A DNA stretch of 64,000 bases. It comes from DATBSK01 sp964501785 (GTDB lineage: Bacteria; Actinomycetota; Acidimicrobiia; IMCC26256; PALSA-555). Made by a program: the position numbers and the translations under genes. The stretch lies in the NCBI GenBank assembly GCA_964501785.1, contig CAZCUD010000012.1, forward strand, positions 58,370-122,369. The letters are read 5' to 3'. The notes under the pieces are model-generated. The model was not told the origin of the DNA and ran no database searches. It was given only the letters and a program-made list of their open reading frames with translations. This document shows, piece by piece, positions 10,400 to 18,410 of the stretch; within the stretch, counting starts at the first letter, position 1, and the number at the start of each line of letters is the position of its first letter.

Positions 10400-11916
10400 G
10401 CCTGCACCCCCGGCGTGTCGAGCCCGCTCCCGATGCCGAACCCCTTCATGCGCACCAGGTGCGGCCGGCGCGCCATCAGCGCGATGACCGGGTGCATGAA
10501 GAAGTAGCTCACGAGCAGGTCGAGCACCGTCGACACCCCGAGGAAGAACGCGAACCCGCGCACCGACCCGACGGCGAGGAAGTACAGCACCGCCGCACCG
10601 ATCAGGGACACGATGTCGGCGGCGACGATCGTGCGGAACGAGCGGGCGAAGCCCCGATCGACCGAGGCGCGCACGGTCCGACCGCTGCGCACCTCGTCCT
10701 TGAGGGTCTCGAAGTAGACGACGTAGGAGTCGACCGTCACGCCGACCGACACGATCAGGCCGGTGACGCCGGCCAGCGTGAGGGTCAACCCGATCCCCTC
10801 ACCCAGGAACGAGATCAGTGCGTACACGACGACGGCCGACATCAGGAGACCCACGACGACGACGAGCCCGAGCAGTCGGTAGTAGACGACCATGTAGATC
10901 GCGACGAGCGCGAGGCCGATCACGCCCGCCGCGATGCCCGCGGCGAGCTGGTCGCTGCCGAGCGTCGGCGAGACGTCCTGGACCGTCAGCTCCTCGAGCT
11001 CGACGGGCAGCGCGCCGTAGTTGATGATCGTGGCGAGGTCCTCGGCCTCCTCGGGCGTGAACGACCCGGTGATCTGGACGTTGCCGCCGAACGAGGGCTC
11101 GTTGAACGAGGGGCTCGACTGCGCGACCCCGTCGAGCACGATCGCCACGCGGTTCTGCGGCGGCGCCTTCGGGAACGACTCGGCCGCGAGCGCATCGAAG
11201 GCCTCGGCGCCAGAGTCGGTGAGGCTGACGTCGACCGCGTACCCCTGACCTTGCGCGAACTGCGAGTCCGCGTCGTCCACGCCACGACCGGTCAGCGCGG
11301 TCGGGCCGAGGTACAGGCGTGCGCCGTCGGCACCCCCTTCGCGGGTCGGGAGGATCACGCACTGGTCGCGCTCGTCGTCGGCGCGGGTCGTGTTGGGCAC
11401 CGACGTGCCCGCCCCGAGCAGCGCGCCCACCTGGTTGGGGTCGCACGACGCCACCGCGGCCTTCACCGCGGCCTCGTCGGCCGCGAGGGTCGTGGTCGTC
11501 GTCTCCGGCGCGCCGGGAACCGTCGTCGCCGGGACGGTGGTGGTCGTGACGTCCACGTCGGCCGGCGGGAGCTCGGCCAGCACCGGACGGAAGCGGAGCT
11601 CGGCCGTGCGACCGACGAGACGTCGCGCCTTGTCCCGATCCTTCACCCCGGGCAGGTCGACGACGATGTTCTCGCCCTGGCGGCTGATCTCGGGCTCGAC
11701 CACGCCGAGCGCGTCGACCCGGTTGCGGATGATGTCGACCGAGACGTCGAGCGACTCGGCGCGGAAGTCACCGACCGGGGCCAGCACGACCGAGATGCCG
11801 CCCTGGAGGTCGAGCCCCAGGACCGGTTCCTTGCGCATCCCGATCGTGAGCCCCAGCAGGACGAGGACCACCACGAGCGAGCCCACGAGGTAGGCCCGCA
11901 TCCGACGCAGCGACAC
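10396..11916 (-). CDS. secD: Protein translocase subunit SecD
   Basis: 506 residues; N-terminal membrane helix (YLVGSLVVVLVLLGLTIG), conserved GLDLQGGISVVL, a large periplasmic domain containing a Thr-rich low-complexity loop (about residues 120-150) and six C-terminal helices with GVTVDSYVVYFETLKDE. GTG start at 11916, two bases after the yajC stop; an in-frame ATG six codons in is a possible alternative. Forms the yajC-secD-secF accessory translocon operon. Confidence 0.97.
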   Translation of the reverse strand: MSLRRMRAYLVGSLVVVLVLLGLTIGMRKEPVLGLDLQGGISVVLAPVGDFRAESLDVSVDIIRNRVDALGVVEPEISRQGENIVVDLPGVKDRDKARRLVGRTAELRFRPVLAELPPADVDVTTTTVPATTVPGAPETTTTTLAADEAAVKAAVASCDPNQVGALLGAGTSVPNTTRADDERDQCVILPTREGGADGARLYLGPTALTGRGVDDADSQFAQGQGYAVDVSLTDSGAEAFDALAAESFPKAPPQNRVAIVLDGVAQSSPSFNEPSFGGNVQITGSFTPEEAEDLATIINYGALPVELEELTVQDVSPTLGSDQLAAGIAAGVIGLALVAIYMVVYYRLLGLVVVVGLLMSAVVVYALISFLGEGIGLTLTLAGVTGLIVSVGVTVDSYVVYFETLKDEVRSGRTVRASVDRGFARSFRTIVAADIVSLIGAAVLYFLAVGSVRGFAFFLGVSTVLDLLVSYFFMHPVIALMARRPHLVRMKGFGIGSGLDTPGVQA

Positions 11917-11918
11917 GG

Positions 11919-12203
11919 TCAGGCGGCTCCGGCGTCGTCAGGCGGGGTGGGCGTGGGGTCGACCCGGGCTGCGATGGCGCCACGGGCCACCTCGACGACG
12001 ACGCCGGGCGAGATCTCGACGCCGACCGTCGTCTCGCCGATCGAACGGACCCGTCCGTGGAACCCTCCGGCGGTGACGACGTCGTCGCCGACCGCGAGCC
12101 CGGCCATGAGGCGCTGATGGGCCGCCATGCGCCGGCGCTGCGGCAGCACGATCAGGAAGAAGAAGGCCGCGGCCAGGATGACGAGGTAGACGATGATGAT
12201 CAC
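11919..12203 (-). CDS. yajC: Preprotein translocase subunit YajC
   Basis: 94 residues: one N-terminal membrane helix (VIIIVYLVILAAAFFFLIVL), then the YajC cytoplasmic domain with QRRRMAAHQRLMAGLAVGDDVVTAGGFHG. GTG start at 12203 has GGAGC about 4-9 bases upstream and removes a long non-homologous extension in the same frame. Partner of SecDF. Confidence 0.95.
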   Translation of the reverse strand: MIIIVYLVILAAAFFFLIVLPQRRRMAAHQRLMAGLAVGDDVVTAGGFHGRVRSIGETTVGVEISPGVVVEVARGAIAARVDPTPTPPDDAGAA

Positions 12204-12260
12204 GGGCTGCTCCGAGGCGCGCGCACGGTCGGCGCCGTTGACGGTCGCGAGCGACGACGG

Positions 12261-12266
12261 ATCGTA
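12261..12266 (-). promoter_or_regulatory. Candidate -10 element for yajC-secD-secF
   Basis: TACGAT on the minus strand within the 106-base gap between ruvB and yajC; it would leave a leader of about 50 bases with a GGAGC ribosome-binding site. No convincing -35. Confidence 0.3.
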
Positions 12267-12309
12267 GCGGAGGGCTCCGCGCGCACCTCCGCGCGGGGGA
12301 GGTCGGCGC

Positions 12310-13335
12310 TCAGGTGCCGAACAGCTCGGGGGCGGCGCCGGCCGGTGGCGTGAGCCCGAGGTGCGCGTAGGCGCTCGCGGTGGCGACCCGACCACGGGGG
12401 GTCCGGCGCAGCAGCCCCTCCTTGAGCAGGAAGGGCTCGTAGACGTCCTCGACGGTCTCGGGCTCCTCCGCGACCGCCACCGCCAGGGTGCCAAGCCCCA
12501 CCGGCTGGCCGGCGAAGGTCTCGCACAGCGCGCGCAGCACGGCCCGGTCGACCTTGTCGAGGCCCAGCTCGTCGACCTCGAACAGCTCGAGCGCGGCGCA
12601 CGCGGTGTCATGGTCGACCCGCCCGTCGCCGCGGACCTCGGCGTAGTCGCGCACCCGCTTGAGCAGCCGGTTCGCGATCCGCGGCGTGCCGCGGGCCCGC
12701 CGCGCGATCTCGGCCGCGCCGTCGCGCGCGAGCGGCACGCCGATGATCACCGCCGAGCGGTCGAGGATCGCGACCAGGTCGTCGGGCTCGTAGTAGTCGA
12801 GACGGGCGACGAACCCGAACCGATCACGCAGCGGCCCCGTGATCATGCCGCTGCGGGTCGTCGCGCCGACCAGCGTGAAGCGCGGCAGGTCGAGTCGAAG
12901 CGAGCGCGCCGACGGTCCCTTCCCGATCACGATGTCGAGCTGGAAGTCCTCCATCGCGGGGTAGAGCACCTCTTCGACCGGGCGGGGCAGGCGATGGATC
13001 TCGTCGATGAACAGCACGTCGCCGTCGTCGAGGTTGGTGAGGATCGCCGCGAGGTCACCGGCTCGCTCGAGCGCGGGCCCGCTCGTGACGCGGATGCCGA
13101 CGCCGAGCTCGGTCGCGATGATGCCGGCCAGCGACGTCTTGCCGAGACCGGGCGGCCCGGCGAGGAGCACGTGGTCGAGCGCCTGGCCGCGCTTGGTGGC
13201 CGCGCCGAGCATCACCTCGAGGTGCTCGCGGAGGCTGGGCTGTCCGATGAACTCGCCGAGGTGACGAGGCCGCAGCGACGTCTCCTCGGCCCGCTCGGTG
13301 GGATCGGCCGCCGCGCTCAGCAGCTCGTCCCTCAT
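12310..13335 (-). CDS. ruvB: Holliday junction branch-migration helicase RuvB
   Basis: 341 residues. AAA+ motor that drives RuvA-bound Holliday junctions. Walker A GPPGLGKT (about residues 60-67), Walker B VLFIDEIHRL, sensor GATTRSGMITGPLRDRFG and the C-terminal winged-helix with RTPRGRVAT. The ATG at 13335 gives the usual N-terminus (MRDELLSAAADPTERAEETS). It lies 13 bases after ruvA and shares the LexA-controlled ruvC promoter. Confidence 0.98.
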   Translation of the reverse strand: MRDELLSAAADPTERAEETSLRPRHLGEFIGQPSLREHLEVMLGAATKRGQALDHVLLAGPPGLGKTSLAGIIATELGVGIRVTSGPALERAGDLAAILTNLDDGDVLFIDEIHRLPRPVEEVLYPAMEDFQLDIVIGKGPSARSLRLDLPRFTLVGATTRSGMITGPLRDRFGFVARLDYYEPDDLVAILDRSAVIIGVPLARDGAAEIARRARGTPRIANRLLKRVRDYAEVRGDGRVDHDTACAALELFEVDELGLDKVDRAVLRALCETFAGQPVGLGTLAVAVAEEPETVEDVYEPFLLKEGLLRRTPRGRVATASAYAHLGLTPPAGAAPELFGT

Positions 13336-13348
13336 GTGCCGGTCCCGC

Positions 13349-13933
13349 TCACCGCGACGCCGCCAGGACGCGCAGGGCCGACCGCAGCAGGTCGTCGACG
13401 GCACCCTCGTCGGGGACGTGGCCCAGGGCCTCGCGGATCTCCTCGGGCGAGTACCCGAGCCCCGCGAGCGCCTGACGCACCTCGGCGCGGGGATCGCCCG
13501 AGCGCGTGGCGGCGGACGTGTCGGGCACCGGCAGCTCGAGGCGGGCCCGCAGCTCGACGAGGAGACGTTCGGCGGTGCGCTTGCCGACGCCGGGGACCAG
13601 CGTGAGCGCCTCGAGGTCCTCATCGGCGACGGCGCGACCGAGCGCACCCGGCGAGTGCACGGACAGGATCTTGCACGCGAGCGCCGGGCCGACCCCCGCG
13701 GCGCCGAGCAGCACCTCGAAGGTCTCGCGCTCTTCGCGCGTCGGGAAGCCGTACAGCAGCATCGCGTCGTCGCGCACGTGGAGGTGGGTGAAGAGGAACG
13801 CCGGGCCGCCGGGCTCGAGCCCGGGCAGCGCGCTCAACGGCACGACGACGCGGTAGCCGACGCCACCGACCTCGACGATCACCTCGCCGGACGGGTCGTG
13901 CTCGAGCACGGTGCCCCGCACCGAGCCGATCAC
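13349..13933 (-). CDS. ruvA: Holliday junction DNA helicase subunit RuvA
   Basis: 194 residues: OB-fold N-terminus (VIGSVRGTVLEHD), helix-hairpin-helix pair (VGPALACKILS and VPGVGKRTAERLLVELR) and C-terminal RuvB-binding domain. GTG start overlaps the ruvC stop by 4 bases (GTGA), so translation is probably coupled. Confidence 0.97.
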   Translation of the reverse strand: MIGSVRGTVLEHDPSGEVIVEVGGVGYRVVVPLSALPGLEPGGPAFLFTHLHVRDDAMLLYGFPTREERETFEVLLGAAGVGPALACKILSVHSPGALGRAVADEDLEALTLVPGVGKRTAERLLVELRARLELPVPDTSAATRSGDPRAEVRQALAGLGYSPEEIREALGHVPDEGAVDDLLRSALRVLAASR

Positions 13934-14505
13934 GACGCGGCCTCCCGCGCGAGGGCGCGGTCGATCGCCGCGTCGAGGCCGCGGCTCGCCGGCGGCCGAT
14001 CGGGACCGACGGCGTCGCGCAGCGGCGCTCGCCACGCGTGACACAGCGCGAGCGCCAGCGCGTCCGCGGCGTCGGGTGGCTCGGGGCGCTCGGCGAGTCG
14101 GAGCACCCGGGTCACCATCTCCTGGACCGCGTGCTTGTCGGCGGCGCCGTCGCCGGCCACGGCGAGCTTGACCTCGTTCGGGCTGTAGTGGGTCACCGGG
14201 ATCCCCGCCTGCGCGGCGACCGTCAGCACGACGCCGCTGGCCTGACCGACCGCGACGGCCGTGCGCACGTTGTGCTGGAAGAGCAGCCGCTCGACCGCGA
14301 GCGCGGACGGACGGAGGTCGGCCACGAGCTCGGTCACGTCGGCGTGGAGCGTCGCGAGACGGTCGGGCAGGTCGGCCGAGGGCTCCGTGCGCAGGACACC
14401 GGAGGCGACCGCGACCGGGCCCGGGGCGGCGGGGCGGACCGCGCCGTACCCGCAGCGCGTGAGGCCCGGGTCGATGCCGAGGACCGGCCCGTCCGGATCG
14501 AACAC
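13930..14505 (-). CDS. ruvC: Holliday junction resolvase RuvC
   Basis: 191 residues; dimeric endonuclease that cuts Holliday junctions moved by RuvAB. Acidic catalytic residues are visible in LGIDPGLTRCGYG, LAVERLLFQHN and the C-terminal DAADALALALCHA. The GTG start at 14505 lies 7 bases after a TAGGAT -10 box and inside a perfect LexA box, so the gene heads a DNA-damage-inducible ruvCAB unit. The C-terminal ~25 residues after the last catalytic region are an extra tail. Confidence 0.97.
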   Translation of the reverse strand: MFDPDGPVLGIDPGLTRCGYGAVRPAAPGPVAVASGVLRTEPSADLPDRLATLHADVTELVADLRPSALAVERLLFQHNVRTAVAVGQASGVVLTVAAQAGIPVTHYSPNEVKLAVAGDGAADKHAVQEMVTRVLRLAERPEPPDAADALALALCHAWRAPLRDAVGPDRPPASRGLDAAIDRALAREAAS

Positions 14506-14513
14506 GAGTTCGA
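14498..14513 (-). promoter_or_regulatory. LexA (SOS) operator at ruvC start
   Basis: TCGAAC-ACGA-GTTCGA, a perfect match to the mycobacterial LexA consensus TCGAAC-N4-GTTCGA; the symmetry extends to 9-base arms (14495-14516). It overlaps both the -10 box and the ruvC start codon, ideal for repression. In mycobacteria ruvCAB belongs to the SOS regulon. Confidence 0.88.
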
Positions 14514-14518
14514 TCCTA
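14513..14518 (-). promoter_or_regulatory. Leaderless-type -10 element of ruvC
   Basis: TAGGAT on the minus strand, 7 bases before the ruvC GTG. Its last base is the edge of the LexA box. Confidence 0.55.
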
Positions 14519-14571
14519 GGGGCCGGGCGGGACGCGGCCGCGGACCCCTGGTCGGGGCTCCGACGGCGCCG

Positions 14572-15213
14572 CTACCGGACGAGCAGCCAGACGACGACGC
14601 CGACCACGACGACGAGGCCGATCACCAGCGGCACGAGCCGCTTCGCCACCGCCCCGCCGGCCACCCGTCCGAGGTCGACCGCCTCGGCCTCGGGCGCGTC
14701 GATCGTGCGAACGCTCGTGTCGTCCGTCGGGGCGACGGCCGCCGCCGACGGCTCGGAGGGCTCGGCATCCTCGCCGAGCACCTTGGAGTGCAGGCACTCG
14801 ACGAACTGGCCGAGCAGCTTCGACGACACGTCGGCCATCACGCCGCGCCCGAACTGCGCGACCTTGCCGGTGACCTGGAGGTCGGTGTCGATGGCGACCC
14901 GGGTCGCGTCACCATCGGGCGTCAGCGTCGCGGTCACGGTGGCGTTCGCGTTGCCCTGTCCCCGGGTGTCTCGGCCCTCGGCCCGGATCACGATGCGGTG
15001 GGCGGACTCGTCACGCTCGACGATCCGAGCGACGCCCTTGTACTGCGCGGTGATGGGCCCGACCTTGACCTTGACGACGCCGCGGTACTCGTCGCCCTCG
15101 ACCTCCTGGAGCTGCGCGCCCGGCATGCACGGCGCGATGCGCTCGACGTCGAGGAACACGTTCCACGCCTGCTCGACCGGGACGTCGACCCGGAACTCGT
15201 CGGTGATCTGCAT
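14572..15213 (-). CDS. coxG: CoxG-type SRPBCC protein with C-terminal membrane anchor
   Basis: 213 residues. The first ~150 form a CO-dehydrogenase subunit G/SRPBCC domain (FRVDVPVEQAWNVFLDVERI, CMPGAQL, GQFGRGVMADVS-like segment around residue 105). An acidic linker follows, then a terminal membrane helix (LVPLVIGLVVVVGVVVWLLV). CoxG is known to bring CO dehydrogenase to the membrane or to extract quinones for it; the anchor fits that. ATG start with GAGAGG upstream. Last gene of the cox-like set. Confidence 0.88.
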   Translation of the reverse strand: MQITDEFRVDVPVEQAWNVFLDVERIAPCMPGAQLQEVEGDEYRGVVKVKVGPITAQYKGVARIVERDESAHRIVIRAEGRDTRGQGNANATVTATLTPDGDATRVAIDTDLQVTGKVAQFGRGVMADVSSKLLGQFVECLHSKVLGEDAEPSEPSAAAVAPTDDTSVRTIDAPEAEAVDLGRVAGGAVAKRLVPLVIGLVVVVGVVVWLLVR

Positions 15214-15257
15214 GGTCTGGTCCTCTCGGCCCGGATCGTCGACTCGGCTCGTCGACG

Positions 15258-15866
15258 CTAGGGCGCGGTGTCGCCCGCGAGGCGGGCCTCGAGCGCGTGG
15301 AGGTCGTCGATGGTATCGACATCGTCGGGCGAGCCCGTGTCCGAGCAGTCGACCTCGACGACGTCGTGGTCCTCCATGAGCGCGCGCGCCCCGACGTCAC
15401 CCGTGAGCGCCCGGGCCTCGTCCCACAACGGGCGCGCGAGCAGCACCGGGTTGGCCCGGACCCCCGAGTACGTGGCGACCGCCAACGTGGCGCCGGCCTC
15501 GTGGGCCCGGACGAGCCGCCGGTAGCTCTCGGCCCCGACGAGCGGCTGGTCGGCCAGCCCGACGCAGACCGCGCTGACCTGCGCGTACGGCTCCACGGCG
15601 TCGAGCCCGGCGTGCAGGGAGTGGGCGATCCCCTCGTGCCAGCGGGACGCGTGCACCACCATCACGCCCTGCGGTGCGGCACCCGCGACGTCGTTGCCGC
15701 GGCGTCCGACCACGAGGACGACCGGGCTCAGCTCGGTCTCGGTGATCGCGTCGAGTGCCCGCGTCACGAGCGGGACGCCGGCGAGCAGCGCGAGCGGCTT
15801 CGGCACCTCACCACCGAGCCGATCGCCGTGCCCCCCGGCGAGGACGACGCCGGCGACCCGCGTCAC
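15258..15866 (-). CDS. MobA/MocA-like nucleotidyltransferase
   Basis: 202 residues. NTP-transferase signature at the N-terminus (VVLAGGHGDRLGGEVPKPL) and the metal-binding region CVGLADQPLVGAESYRRLV, as in enzymes that add CMP or GMP to molybdopterin. GTG start overlaps the coxM stop by 4 bases. Its place between coxM and coxG suggests it makes the cytosine-dinucleotide molybdenum cofactor used by CO-dehydrogenase-type hydroxylases, but a sugar-phosphate nucleotidyltransferase role is not excluded. Confidence 0.8.
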   Translation of the reverse strand: MTRVAGVVLAGGHGDRLGGEVPKPLALLAGVPLVTRALDAITETELSPVVLVVGRRGNDVAGAAPQGVMVVHASRWHEGIAHSLHAGLDAVEPYAQVSAVCVGLADQPLVGAESYRRLVRAHEAGATLAVATYSGVRANPVLLARPLWDEARALTGDVGARALMEDHDVVEVDCSDTGSPDDVDTIDDLHALEARLAGDTAP

Positions 15867-16690
15867 GCGGCGTCGGCCCGCTCCAGCGCCCGGCGCACCA
15901 GGACCCGGGCCAGGTGCTCGCGGTACTCGGGCGTCGCGTTCAGGTCGGCCGGGGCGTCGGTGCCCTCGGCGGCCCGGGCGGCTGCTTCGTCGGCCGCTGC
16001 ACCGCCGGCCAGCGCGGCCTCGACCTCGCCCGCGCGCAGCGGGGTCGGACCCATGTTGACGAGGGCGACGCGCGTCGAGCCCGCAGCGGTGACGGCGAGG
16101 GCGCCGACGATCGCCCAGTCCTGGGCCCGCCGGTTGAACTTCTCGTACGCCCAGCCGTCGCGCCCGGTCTTGGGCACCCGGATCTCGGTGAGCAGCTCGT
16201 CGGGCCCGATGGCGGTCTCGAGGAAGCCCTCGAAGAAGTCGGCCGCGGCCACGTCGCGCCCACCCCCCGGACCGGTGACGGTGAACGTCGCGTCGAGCGC
16301 GAGCAGCACCGCGGGCAGGTCGGACGCCGGATCGCCGTGGGCGACCGAGCCGCCGATCGTGCCCCGGTGCCGCACCTGGTTGTCGCCGACCTCCGCCGCG
16401 ACGCCGTGCAGGACGCCGCAGTGCTGCGCGAGCAGCTCGCTCGTCTCGAGGTCGCGGTGCCGGGTGAGCGCGCCGATCGCGACCAGGTCGCCGTCGTCGC
16501 GCACGTAGGAGAGGTCACGGATGCGCCCCGCGTCGACGAGCACCGTGGGCGTCGCGAGCCGCAGCTTCATCAACGGGAGCAGCGACATCCCGCCCGCGAG
16601 GATCTTCGCCTCGTCGCCGTGCTCACCGAGCGCCGAGAGCACCTCCTCGGCCGACTCCGCCCTGACGTACTCGAAGGGGGCGGGGATCAC
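15863..16690 (-). CDS. coxM: CO dehydrogenase-type FAD-binding medium subunit
   Basis: 275 residues of the xanthine-oxidase-family flavoprotein subunit: N-terminal FAD motif AKILAGGMSLLPLMKLRL, second FAD motif VRHRGTIGGSVAHGDPASDLP, then the C-terminal CO-dehydrogenase flavoprotein domain. It carries electrons from the FeS subunit to an acceptor. GTG start at 16690, 10 bases after coxS. The catalytic molybdenum subunit is not in this window, so substrate specificity cannot be read from here. Confidence 0.9.
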   Translation of the reverse strand: MIPAPFEYVRAESAEEVLSALGEHGDEAKILAGGMSLLPLMKLRLATPTVLVDAGRIRDLSYVRDDGDLVAIGALTRHRDLETSELLAQHCGVLHGVAAEVGDNQVRHRGTIGGSVAHGDPASDLPAVLLALDATFTVTGPGGGRDVAAADFFEGFLETAIGPDELLTEIRVPKTGRDGWAYEKFNRRAQDWAIVGALAVTAAGSTRVALVNMGPTPLRAGEVEAALAGGAAADEAAARAAEGTDAPADLNATPEYREHLARVLVRRALERADAA

Positions 16691-16700
16691 GGTGCCGCGC

Positions 16701-17159
16701 TCACTTCGCGTCCGCGGCGGCGAGCACCGCGGCGACGATGTTCTGGTAGCCGGTGCAGCGGCACAGGTTTCCCTCCAGGCCGTAGCGCACCTCGGCGTCG
16801 GTCGGCTGCGGGTTCTCCTCGAGCAGCGAGACCGCCGCCAGCACCATGCCGGCCGTGCAGAACCCGCACTGGAGCCCGTGGTGCTCCTGGAACGCGGCCT
16901 GCACCGGGTGCGGCGCCTCGTGGGTCCCGAGCCCCTCGATGGTGGTCACCGTGCAGCCGTCGGCCTGGGCGGCGAGCATTGTGCAGGACTTCACCGACTC
17001 GCCGTCGACCAGGACCGTGCAGGCGCCGCACGACGAGGTGTCGCACCCCACCTTGGTGCCGGGGAGCCCGCACGCCTCCCGCAGGTACTGCACGAGCAGC
17101 GTGCGCGGCTCCACGTCGTGGTGCTGCGCCGTGCCGTTGACGGTGATCCCGATCTCCAC
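16701..17159 (-). CDS. coxS: CO dehydrogenase-type [2Fe-2S] small subunit
   Basis: 152 residues with two [2Fe-2S] sets: a plant-ferredoxin-type cluster in the first half (CDTSSCGACTVLVDGESVKSC) and an alpha-helical cluster domain with CGFCTAGM and CRCTGY in the second. Length and spacing are those of CoxS/CutS proteins. GTG start at 17159, 9 bases after TAGAGT. First gene of the four-gene cox-like unit; no large subunit lies between it and coxM. Confidence 0.93.
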   Translation of the reverse strand: MEIGITVNGTAQHHDVEPRTLLVQYLREACGLPGTKVGCDTSSCGACTVLVDGESVKSCTMLAAQADGCTVTTIEGLGTHEAPHPVQAAFQEHHGLQCGFCTAGMVLAAVSLLEENPQPTDAEVRYGLEGNLCRCTGYQNIVAAVLAAADAK

Positions 17160-17168
17160 GGACCGGGG

Positions 17169-17174
17169 ACTCTA
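17169..17174 (-). promoter_or_regulatory. Candidate -10 element of the cox-like unit
   Basis: TAGAGT on the minus strand in the 24-base gap between bcp and coxS, 9 bases before the coxS GTG. No -35 recognised. Confidence 0.35.
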
Positions 17175-17183
17175 GACGAGGCG

Positions 17184-17657
17184 CTACTCGAACGAGTCGA
17201 GCAGCTCGGCGAGCTCGCGGGGCTTCTTGAAGATCGCCCGGATGCCGCCCTGGAAGCGCCACCGGACCACGCCCGACGAGTCGATGAGGAACACGGAGCG
17301 CTTGACCCCCACGACGGGCGACTTCGCGCCGTACTGCGCGATCACCTGCTTCTCGGTGTCGGCCAGGAGCGGGAACTCGAAGTGCTCCCGCTCGCACCAG
17401 CGCTCCTTGCTGTCGACGTCCTGGGGCGAGACCGCCAGCACGACCGCTCCGGCCTCCTCGAACGCCTCGAAGTCGTCGCGGTACGACTTCAGCTGGATCG
17501 AGCACCCCGGCGTCGCGTCACCCGGGTAGAACGCGAGCGCGACCTTCTTGCCGCGGTAGTCGGACAGCGTGAAGTCGCGTCGACTCCCCTGCTCCACGCC
17601 CGGGAGCGTGAAGTCCGGTGCCGCCTCCCCCACCTGAGGACCGTCGGTGCCGCTCAT
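17184..17657 (-). CDS. bcp: Thioredoxin-dependent peroxiredoxin (BCP family)
   Basis: 157 residues; reduces peroxides. The peroxidatic cysteine sits in FYPGDATPGCSIQLKSYRD; the Cys five residues downstream that many 2-Cys BCPs carry is absent, but a later Cys (WCEREHFEFPLLAD) could resolve. Thioredoxin fold with APDFTLPGVEQG at the start and RSVFLIDSSGVVRW. ATG overlaps the yebC stop by 4 bases. The role is clear; the choice of reductant is not visible. Confidence 0.92.
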   Translation of the reverse strand: MSGTDGPQVGEAAPDFTLPGVEQGSRRDFTLSDYRGKKVALAFYPGDATPGCSIQLKSYRDDFEAFEEAGAVVLAVSPQDVDSKERWCEREHFEFPLLADTEKQVIAQYGAKSPVVGVKRSVFLIDSSGVVRWRFQGGIRAIFKKPRELAELLDSFE

Positions 17658-18406
17658 GCCTCCACCGCCTCCAGCACCTCGTCGGGGATGTCGAAGTTGG
17701 CGTACACGTTCTGGACGTCGTCGTTCTCTTCGAGCGCGTCGAGCACTCGCAGCACGGGCTTCGCCGCCGTGGCGTCACCCAGCGGCACCGTCTGGGAGGG
17801 CTGCATCGTGAGGTCGCTGGACGCCACCGCGATCCCGGCCCCGTCGAGCGCGTCGCGCACGGCGTGGAGGTCGGTGGCACCGGTGGTGACCTCCCACGAG
17901 TCGCCCAGGTCGACGATGTCGTCCGCGCCGGCGTCGAGGGCCACGGTCATCAGCGTGTCCTCGTCGGCCGCCGCCTTCTCGAGGAGCACGATGCCCCGGC
18001 GCTCGAACTGCCATGCGACCGCGCCCGGCTCGGCCAGGGAGCCTCCGTTGCGCGTGAAGATGTTCTTGACCTCTTGACCGGTGCGGTTGCGGTTGTCGGT
18101 GAGCGCCTCGACGAGCACGGCGACACCGTTGGGTGCGTACCCCTCGTAGGTGATCGGCTCGTACCGCACACCCTCGAGCTCACCGGTGCCGCGCTTGATC
18201 GCGCGCTCGATGTTGTCCTTGGGCATCGAGGCGTCGCGCGCCTTCTGCACCATCGTGCGCAGCGTCGGGTTGGCCTCGACGTCGCCGCCCCCCGCGCGTG
18301 CCGCCACCTCGATCTGGCGCGCGAGGCGCGCGAAGAGCTTCCCGCGCTTGGCGTCGGCGGCTCCCTTGGCGTGCTTGATCGAATGCCACTTCGAATGGCC
18401 ACTCAC
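17654..18406 (-). CDS. yebC: YebC/PmpR-family protein (translation or transcription factor)
   Basis: 250 residues, normal for the family, starting at GTG 18406 (VSGHSKWHSIKHAKGA) with GAGGTGA 7 bases upstream. The conserved N-terminal helical domain, MPKDNIERAIKRGTGE and VLVEALTDNRNRT are all present. Family members act as DNA-binding regulators or, as shown for some, relieve ribosome stalling at proline runs. In mycobacteria the gene also follows pdxT. Confidence 0.95.
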   Translation of the reverse strand: MSGHSKWHSIKHAKGAADAKRGKLFARLARQIEVAARAGGGDVEANPTLRTMVQKARDASMPKDNIERAIKRGTGELEGVRYEPITYEGYAPNGVAVLVEALTDNRNRTGQEVKNIFTRNGGSLAEPGAVAWQFERRGIVLLEKAAADEDTLMTVALDAGADDIVDLGDSWEVTTGATDLHAVRDALDGAGIAVASSDLTMQPSQTVPLGDATAAKPVLRVLDALEENDDVQNVYANFDIPDEVLEAVEA

Positions 18407-18410
18407 GGTG

